Part shown: positions 58,401 through 64,000 of the stretch, one piece after another
How positions within the stretch are numbered: position 1 is the stretch's first letter
Layout of the letters: each line of letters starts with the position of its first letter
Source: Phoronis australis
Taxonomy: Eukaryota > Phoronida > Phoronidae
Direction of reading: 5' to 3'
NCBI GenBank assembly: GCA_002633005.1
Contig: NMRA01000116.1
Location: forward strand, 841,237 to 905,236
DNA: 64,000 nt
Program-made: the position numbers and the translations under genes
The notes under the pieces: generated by a model
Seen by the model: the letters and a program-made list of their open reading frames with translations, nothing else
What the model was told of the DNA's origin: nothing
Databases searched by the model: none

Positions 58401-61400
58401 TGTGGTTTCAGTAACAGGAGTCATAATTGGGTGCACTGACGTTTGTTCTGTCACTTCAGTCATACTACGTGACTGCTGTAGTTCATCTCGTGCATCCACG
58501 CTGAAGACATAAGTTCGTGTTGGGAGGGTCTTGAACTTCTTACACGCAAGTTTATGAAGTATTTCATCAACAGTTGGTAACTGGGAATTGTGACTGTTTC
58601 TTCATATCGTTTGGCTTGGTCTATATACAGATGGGTATTTTGGCTGTGTTGTAAAAGCGCATGTTACTGTACCAATCAGTGGGTTTTTCAACTTTGATCA
58701 ATTTTCCTGTTTTGATCATTTTCCTGAGTTTGGCCTTCGCCTGTTTCATCTTGTCAACGGGTATTTCTGCACTGCGGCGTGAACTGGAATCATTGAAGTT
58801 TCCAGGGAGACTGAGTGCACTGGCTTTCCAATTATACCTAGGCACTATTGGAAAACGATGAATGCGGTTTCACAACATGCCTGGGAGTAAGATGGAGAGG
58901 CGACTTGTCTAGGGCATGAAGCTGGTAGTTGTGTGTCTTAGTGAGCGGACTGACCGACGGAGTGGCATCAGAGAAAGCTTTGAGTGTGCCCAACTTCTCA
59001 CTATCCGAGCCACTGCATGGGCAAATTTCAATAGCAGAGAAATCTTTAATCTCTTGAAATTTGACTTTGACTCAAATTCTCGCTTTCCAAGCGACATGTT
59101 ACAGCTTGTCTGTGACATCATGAGGATCAAGTACTTGAAAAAACCTTCAGGTTAAGCCTTCATTGATGTCCAAATTAAAAGATCTACAGTTTGTTATTAC
59201 TACATGACATTGAAAAAATGGCTTACCTCCAGGCGTAGTATTGCGTTGTACCTGAAACGATTACACACACATAGCTGACGATCTGACGATACGTGCGCTT
59301 GGTTTTGTTAAAGTGAACAGCCAATCTTTATTTCTAGCAAGAACTGCAAATTAACAAGTCAGTCAAAGATCCAAAACTAAACTAATATCTGACGTACAAT
59401 TTACTGAATTCGGAGGCTTTCCTGGCATTAATTTACTATTTTTCAGTGTTCAAATTGTCGAATGTTTCTGTGGGAATAAAATATTAAGCGTTTGTGGCTG
59501 CTTATCAATGTATTATTTACAACGAGGGTAGCCCCACCAGTTCACACTTCTTTCTATGGGAGCCCTCAGTAAGAACATACAAACAGTAAAGACAAACTAA
59601 CAGAATACTAAATGAAAGACAATATTTAAATAATCAGCAAAGAATAAGAAATTAACATGGAAAGACCGATGAAAGAAAATAAAAAAGAGAATATGTTAAA
59701 TAGAAGATATTAAATGTAAGACAAGATGATTAACTAAAATACAAATATAAATATTTAATAAAACAGACAATAAATAGTTAATAAAAGTATGTGGAACAAT
59801 GCGTTTTTTCCGCATGATTTTTTCACTCGAGTGTCACGCATATAGACTCAATTCCATGGTTATATGTTATAGGTTANCGCATGCTGTGAGGAATAACAAT
59901 TTGGGAGCTCCTGTTGACGATGTAATCATCGACTCTGAGTTCAACTATATAACACCAAATCATTACAAACCACGGTGTTGGATAGATACTCTGATCAACC
60001 AACGCTTGTGGTTTCAGTAACAGGAGTCATAATTGGGTGCACTGACGTTTGTTCTGTCACTTCAGTCATACTACGTGACTGCTGTAGTTCATCTCGTGCA
60101 TCCACGCTGAAGACATAAGTTCGTGTTGGGAGGGTCTTGAACTTCTTACACGCAAGTTTATGAAGTATTTCATCAACAGTTGGTAACTGGGAATTGTGAC
60201 TGTTTCTTCATATCGTTTGGCTTGGTCTATATACAGATGGGTATTTTGGCTGTGTTGTAAAAGCGCATGTTACTGTACCAATCAGTGGGTTTTTCAACTT
60301 TGATCAATTTTCCTGTTTTGATCATTTTCCTGAGTTTGGCCTTCGCCTGTTTCATCTTGTCAACGGGTATTTCGGCACTGCGGCGTGAACAGGAGTCATT
60401 GAAGTTTCCAGGGAGACTGAGTGCACTGGCTTTCCAATTATACCTAGATACTATTGGCAAACGATGAATGCGGTTTCACGACATGCCTGGGAGTAAGATG
60501 GAGAGGCGACTTGTCTAGGGCATGAAGCTGGTAGTTGTGTGTCTTAGTGAGCGGACTGACCGACGGAGTGGCATCAGAGAAAGCTTTGAGTGTGCCCAAC
60601 TTCTCACTATCCGAGCCACTGCATGGGCAAATTTCAATAGCAGAGAAATCTTTAATCTCTTGAAATTTGACTTGACTCAAATTCTCGCTTTCCAAGCGAC
60701 ATGTTACAGCGTGTCTGTGACATCATGAGCGTCAAGTACTTGAAAAAACCTTCAGGTTAAGCCTTCATTGATGTCCAAATTAAAAGATCTACAGTTTGTT
60801 ATTACTACATGACATTGAAAAAATGGCTTACCTCCAGGCGTAGTATTGCGTTGTCCCTGAAACGATTACACAAACATAGCTGACGATCTGACGATACGTA
60901 CGGTTGGTTTTGTTAAAGTGAACAGCCAATCTTTATTTCTAGCAAGAACTGCAAATTAACTAGTCAGTCAAAGATCCAAAACTAAACTAATATCTGACGT
61001 ACAATTTACTGAATTCGGAGGCTTTCCTGGCATTAATTTACTATTTTTCAGTGTTCAAATTGTCGAATGTTTCTGTGGGATTAAAATAAGCGTTTGTGGC
61101 TTCTTATCAATGTAATATTTACAATGAGGGTAGCCCCACCAGTTCACACTTTTTTCTATGGGGGCCCTCAGTAAGAACATATAAACAGTAAAGACAAACT
61201 AACAGAATTACAAAATGAAAGACAATATTTAAATAATCAGCAAAGAATAAGAAATTAACATGGAAAGACCGATGAAAGAAAATAAAAAATAGAATATGTT
61301 AAATAGAAGATATTAAATGTAAGACAAGATGATTAACTAAAATACAAATATAAATATTTAATAAAACAGACAATAAATAGTTAATAAAAGTATGTGGAAC

Positions 61401-61781
61401 AATGCGTTTTTCCGCATGATTTTTTTCACTCGAGTGTCACGCATATAGACTCAATTCCAGGGTTATATGTTATAGGTTAAGTCAATGGCATTTTTGATTG
61501 CCTTTGGTTATTAGAGATTCTACTGTTGGCACGATGTTCTGGGATTCCATCAAGAGGTACAACTCAAGTAACTGTTCTGAAAAAAAAAACTCTGGCCATC
61601 GGTTAGTAATGTCCTTTATATGGGGCCATATCTGGGGAAACTAGCTGACGTCAGCAGTAGACAGTGCGACAGGAACTGTACATACTCAGGATAGGAAATA
61701 CTTTACCTCAACTTCAACCGGATGTCCGAAGCATAAACAACAAAATAATGGTATTAACAAAACGGTGATTGCAGCGTTCAT
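52450..61781 (-). CDS. Astacin gene B: signal peptide, astacin, ShK, WSC (11 exons)
   Basis: Minus-strand exons 5' to 3': 61707-61781, 60832-60856, 59227-59251, 57706-57746, 57279-57310, 57002-57086, 56442-56562, 55844-56022, 55122-55358, 53374-53514, 52450-52724. They total 1236 nt, 411 residues, phases consistent throughout. Exon 1 encodes a signal peptide (MNAAITVLLIPLFCCLCFG). The propeptide ends before KRWPGGRIPYVI. The zinc site HEIMHAIGFGHE with Arg in place is near residues 164-178. The Met-turn SVMQY is near 217-221, with Gln where His is usual. One ShK domain (six Cys, about 284-320) and one WSC domain (about 321-411) follow. The protein should be secreted. Family roles include matrix processing, development and venom; the sequence does not decide among them. 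The model uses both copies of a duplicated 25-nt exon: with one copy the frame does not close. Introns contain Gypsy relics and two THAP- or unknown-frame antisense segments. Confidence 0.86.
53830..54297 (+). pseudogene. THAP-like frame, copy in gene B intron
   Basis: Longer version of the 47659 frame (155 codons, GCKPAKSILK then SFHRFPRDDQ). The DNA-binding pattern is incomplete. Probably a fossil transposase fragment antisense to the gene. Confidence 0.35.
54320..54919 (+). other. 199-codon open frame antisense to gene B intron, unknown
   Basis: Longest plus-strand frame here; also open for 154 codons in the left copy. Balanced amino-acid composition (for example YVYVIHVFMGADLSHFQAS) but no motif I recognise. 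The recent duplication explains the conservation, so coding status is unproven. Confidence 0.25.
57247..57278 (-). other. Duplicated splice-donor segment beside a gene B exon
   Basis: The sequence ACATCTTACCTGA(A/G)CCAG occurs twice 32 bp apart. On the minus strand this gives two consecutive CAG|GTAAGATGT donors after the DLFEGDIILAQ exon. Use of the distal donor would add 32 nt with an in-frame TGA. Confidence 0.6.
58131..58162. repeat. (ACAAT)n microsatellite
   Basis: About six perfect copies of a 5-bp unit, in a gene B intron. Confidence 0.9.
58272..59876. repeat. 1.6-kb tandem duplication, left copy
   Basis: Repeated at 59878-61479 with about 1-2% visible differences and small indels, spaced 1606 bp, with a single N (59877) exactly at the junction. 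It includes a 25-nt gene B exon and a Gypsy fragment. Confidence 0.92.
58621..58860 (-). mobile_element. Ty3/Gypsy polyprotein fragment (copy 1)
   Basis: The minus frame includes RRSAEIPVDKMKQAKAKLRK and EKPTDWYSNM, matching the stretch just before the Gypsy reverse transcriptase core (PRRVPVALK..., PTDWVSSMV). A stop follows at once (ICI then TAG). Only about 75 codons remain; it is a fossil. Confidence 0.7.
59878..61479. repeat. 1.6-kb tandem duplication, right copy
   Basis: See the left copy. It carries the second 25-nt exon (60832-60856) and the second Gypsy fragment. Confidence 0.92.
60227..60460 (-). mobile_element. Ty3/Gypsy polyprotein fragment (copy 2)
   Basis: Same frame and stop as the fragment at 58621, carried by the local duplication. 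A few substitutions (for example SSRR to SCSRR context). Confidence 0.68.
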
Positions 61782-62606
61782 ATTTCACCAGCGATTTTTA
61801 GGAATCAAAAGAAAGTGGCACTTGGTAGTGTTTTTATTATTAATTTTTCTAAAATCTGTCTTTTCCCACAGTGGTTTAGGGGCACGTTAACAAATAGTGC
61901 GCAGAAGACATTGTTTATACGCAGTTAATCGAACACGACCCCTATACATGTATGTACATAGCACAATGTTCTGGTATATTGACCAAGCGAGTCACAACAG
62001 ATGAACTGAGATCCCTCGTAGGAGGCTCACAAATATTTACATGTGAATGCGAGCGCGTGCATCGGGGTTGCCTTGGAGACATTAACATGTACTTTAACGG
62101 CGCCGCAAAGTGTTTGTCCATTCGTTGTACAGTGTGTCTGCTAAATCAAAAATGTTAATTTCGAAAATATCATAATTTTTGTAGTTATGTTTTCAGTTTA
62201 GTCACGTCAATTTGGTGTCATTAAAGGGGTTTAGTAAGCACAATCCAACGAGGTAATTTGGAAGTGAAGAACTTAAAATTTGATTCTAATGAACAAACTA
62301 AAGGCACAGTAGTTGAGAAATTATGGCTCAAAAGGATCAAACGTCAGGGCACTGTTTCTCTGAAACTAGAGATTTTCTATGCAGCCTTTTAGAGTATCTC
62401 TGATAAAATTTCACAACTTATGTACGCACTTGCTAAACTGAAATTTAATTAGACAAATCGTGAGTTTTAAAAGTTTACACCTACCATAAAACCAAAGATA
62501 CTTCACGCAATATGTAGCTAGCACCGTTGATAAAACTCATGGGCGAGCGTCCTGATAAAGGCAGATAAGCGTGGAACATGTAATCTGAATTAATCAATGA
62601 GTCATT
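61782..62606. promoter_or_regulatory. 5' flank of astacin gene B (duplicated)
   Basis: Presumed promoter region; about 800 bp homologous to 26290-27140. No clear TATA box was assigned. It ends abruptly at the fold-back element. Confidence 0.5.
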
Positions 62607-63333
62607 TATAGACCGGCAGCCCAGAGCACTTAGCATAGATGAACGAGGTACCAACATCTGACCACGGGAGCATTTAAAGTCCACCTCAGTTTGTACAGAA
62701 ATGGACGTCTGCCATTGTCTGCACTCTAGGTGCGACCCCTGGGGGCCTTACAAGGAGCCCAAAATGAGCTAGACTAGATAGTCGAGGTACCAACAAAAAC
62801 TGATTTAAAACGAACAATAGTACCGCACTGAACATCGAATGACCCATGACAGACAAATTGCACTCTGGAACGGGTCCGGCAGAAACCAAAAAAGGACCCC
62901 CCAAAAATGAGCTAGCACATACATTCGAGGTACCACACCGTTTCCATATGATTCAATACATGTCACAGATCACTAAAACCCCTATGACAGACAAAATACA
63001 CTCTGGGTTGTGCCCGGCAGAAACCCCCAAAAATCTCAACCATGGCATGCTATCAAAAATTTGAGCTAGACTAGATTTTCGAGGTACCAGCCAAAACTGA
63101 ACTGTGTGTCATGGGTCATTCGGTGTTCAGTGCGGTACTATTGTTCGTTTTAAAACAGTTTTGGCCGGTACCTCGATTATCTCTAGTCTAGCTCATTTTC
63201 TGGGTCACACCCAGAGTGCAGACAACAGCAGACGTCCATTTCTGTACATACTGAGGTGGACTCTAAATGCTCCCGTGGTCAGATGTTGGTACCTCGTTCA
63301 TCTATGCTAAGTGCTCTGGGCTGCAGGTCTATA
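62607..63333. mobile_element. 727-bp fold-back TIR element
   Basis: Outer ends TATAGACC(G/T)GCAGCCCAGAGC are mirrored, and arms of roughly 250 bp pair with mismatches almost to the centre (for example ATGACCCATGACAGACAAAT against TGTCATGGGTCATTCGGTGT). ATT flanks both sides (62604-62606 and 63334-63336), a possible 3-bp target duplication. Internal motif CGAGGTACCA is repeated. Confidence 0.8.
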
Positions 63334-63407
63334 ATTGGGCGACGTCATATCCGACCTGACCCAAGAACCTCCAAGAGACTGCTGATTGAAGCAACCGAGG
63401 CGTGCAC
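63334..63407 (-). pseudogene. 5' fragment of a gene-A-type WSC exon
   Basis: Matches 30031-30105 including the splice acceptor, and the following intron matches 30106-30660. The 3' two thirds of the exon, with the CYCG core and stop, are replaced by the fold-back element. It is the remnant of the next astacin gene in the array. Confidence 0.8.
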
Positions 63408-64000
63408 CTGAAAATTTGACAATGTCAGTGTCAGCAGTAGTTTGACTCTAGTTTTAGTTCAAAAGGTTTTACTTTGCTGTTCTAAATTGTTTACGGCAAA
63501 ATACTAAAGAACATGGACAGTATTTTTTGTTTTAATAAAAATCAAATGTACGCAGTAGTTTAGCGAGAAGTACATGTGACGTAAAAACTTCAACTGAAAT
63601 TGAGTTTGGCTACTTAAAGAAGCATATGAAGACGAACAGGCGCCCATACAAGCTCTCAATCATGAGCCAGCTGCACGAATGCGTCATCGCGGCCGTTCCC
63701 ACTGCCGGCCTCCGTAGCTTGTTCGGTGTCACCGAAATTCGACTTAACACTTAACTCCAGTCATGCATGCGCGCACAAAGCCTGTAATAAGGGGGCTCGA
63801 ATTTCTGGCGATGTGGACCTTTTGGTGACAAAAAAGCGGGGGGACAAAAAAAAAACGGTGTACCACCTTCACTGTGCGTCTGCACCTTTTTATTATGTCT
63901 TGAATAGAAGTTAACGGCGCAAGTTAAGCGTCAACGCTTCGCTACAATAGGAACACTTCGATGTCATCGTCGGAGTTATCGGCAGGGTTCACTTCCTGCG
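63408..64000. repeat. Duplicated gene A-type intron
   Basis: Homologous to 30106-30660, including a CATGCGCGCACC MITE fragment (63766 to about 63905). No coding sequence seen to the window end. Confidence 0.7.

Overview
The window is animal genomic DNA with short exons, canonical GT/AG introns, many short terminal-inverted-repeat (TIR) transposons, and no operon or ribosome-binding-site structure. The protein families point to a cnidarian, most likely an anthozoan (coral or sea anemone). Minus-strand genes combine an astacin metalloprotease domain with ShK (SXC) and WSC domains, and such ShK-rich architectures are typical of that group. This assignment is an inference from domain content, not from a marker gene.

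Layout. (1) 0.8-3.7 kb, plus strand: the last two exons of a CMC2-like twin-CX9C mitochondrial protein, followed 148 bp later by a single-exon ankyrin/SOCS-box (ASB) gene. Three 42-bp repeats carrying CCAAT boxes lie between them. (2) 6.4-13.8 kb, minus strand: a complete six-exon gene with phase-consistent splice sites, encoding a 725-residue coiled-coil protein with a Ser/Asp-rich tail that I do not recognise. (3) 14.9-16.3 kb: an orphan plus-strand terminal exon, a broken WSC exon on the minus strand, a transposon remnant and a cluster of heat-shock-element-like sites. (4) 16.8-29 kb: mostly repeats, including a 4.3-kb element with about 0.65-kb inverted arms, a broken Harbinger transposase, and a CpG-rich promoter-like region at 22.6-22.9 kb. 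(5) 29.8-38.1 kb, minus strand: astacin gene A (astacin, two ShK, one WSC; first exon not found). (6) 41.5-49.1 kb: a degraded second copy of the coiled-coil gene 5' half plus the 3' half of a gene-B-like astacin, ending at an assembly gap. (7) 49.6-61.8 kb: a third copy of the same block, continuing into astacin gene B, which is complete from signal peptide to stop. (8) 61.8-64 kb: 5' flank, a fold-back element and a fragment of the next WSC exon.

The main theme is a tandem, still-rearranging array of secreted astacin-ShK-WSC metalloprotease genes and fragments, all on the minus strand, with a neighbouring coiled-coil gene carried along in the duplications. Gene B shows one notable feature: a 25-nt exon is duplicated inside a 1.6-kb tandem duplication, and the reading frame closes only if both copies are spliced in. 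Single-N and 93-N assembly joins lie at several duplication edges (35162, 49129-49221, 59877), so part of the copy number could be an assembly effect.
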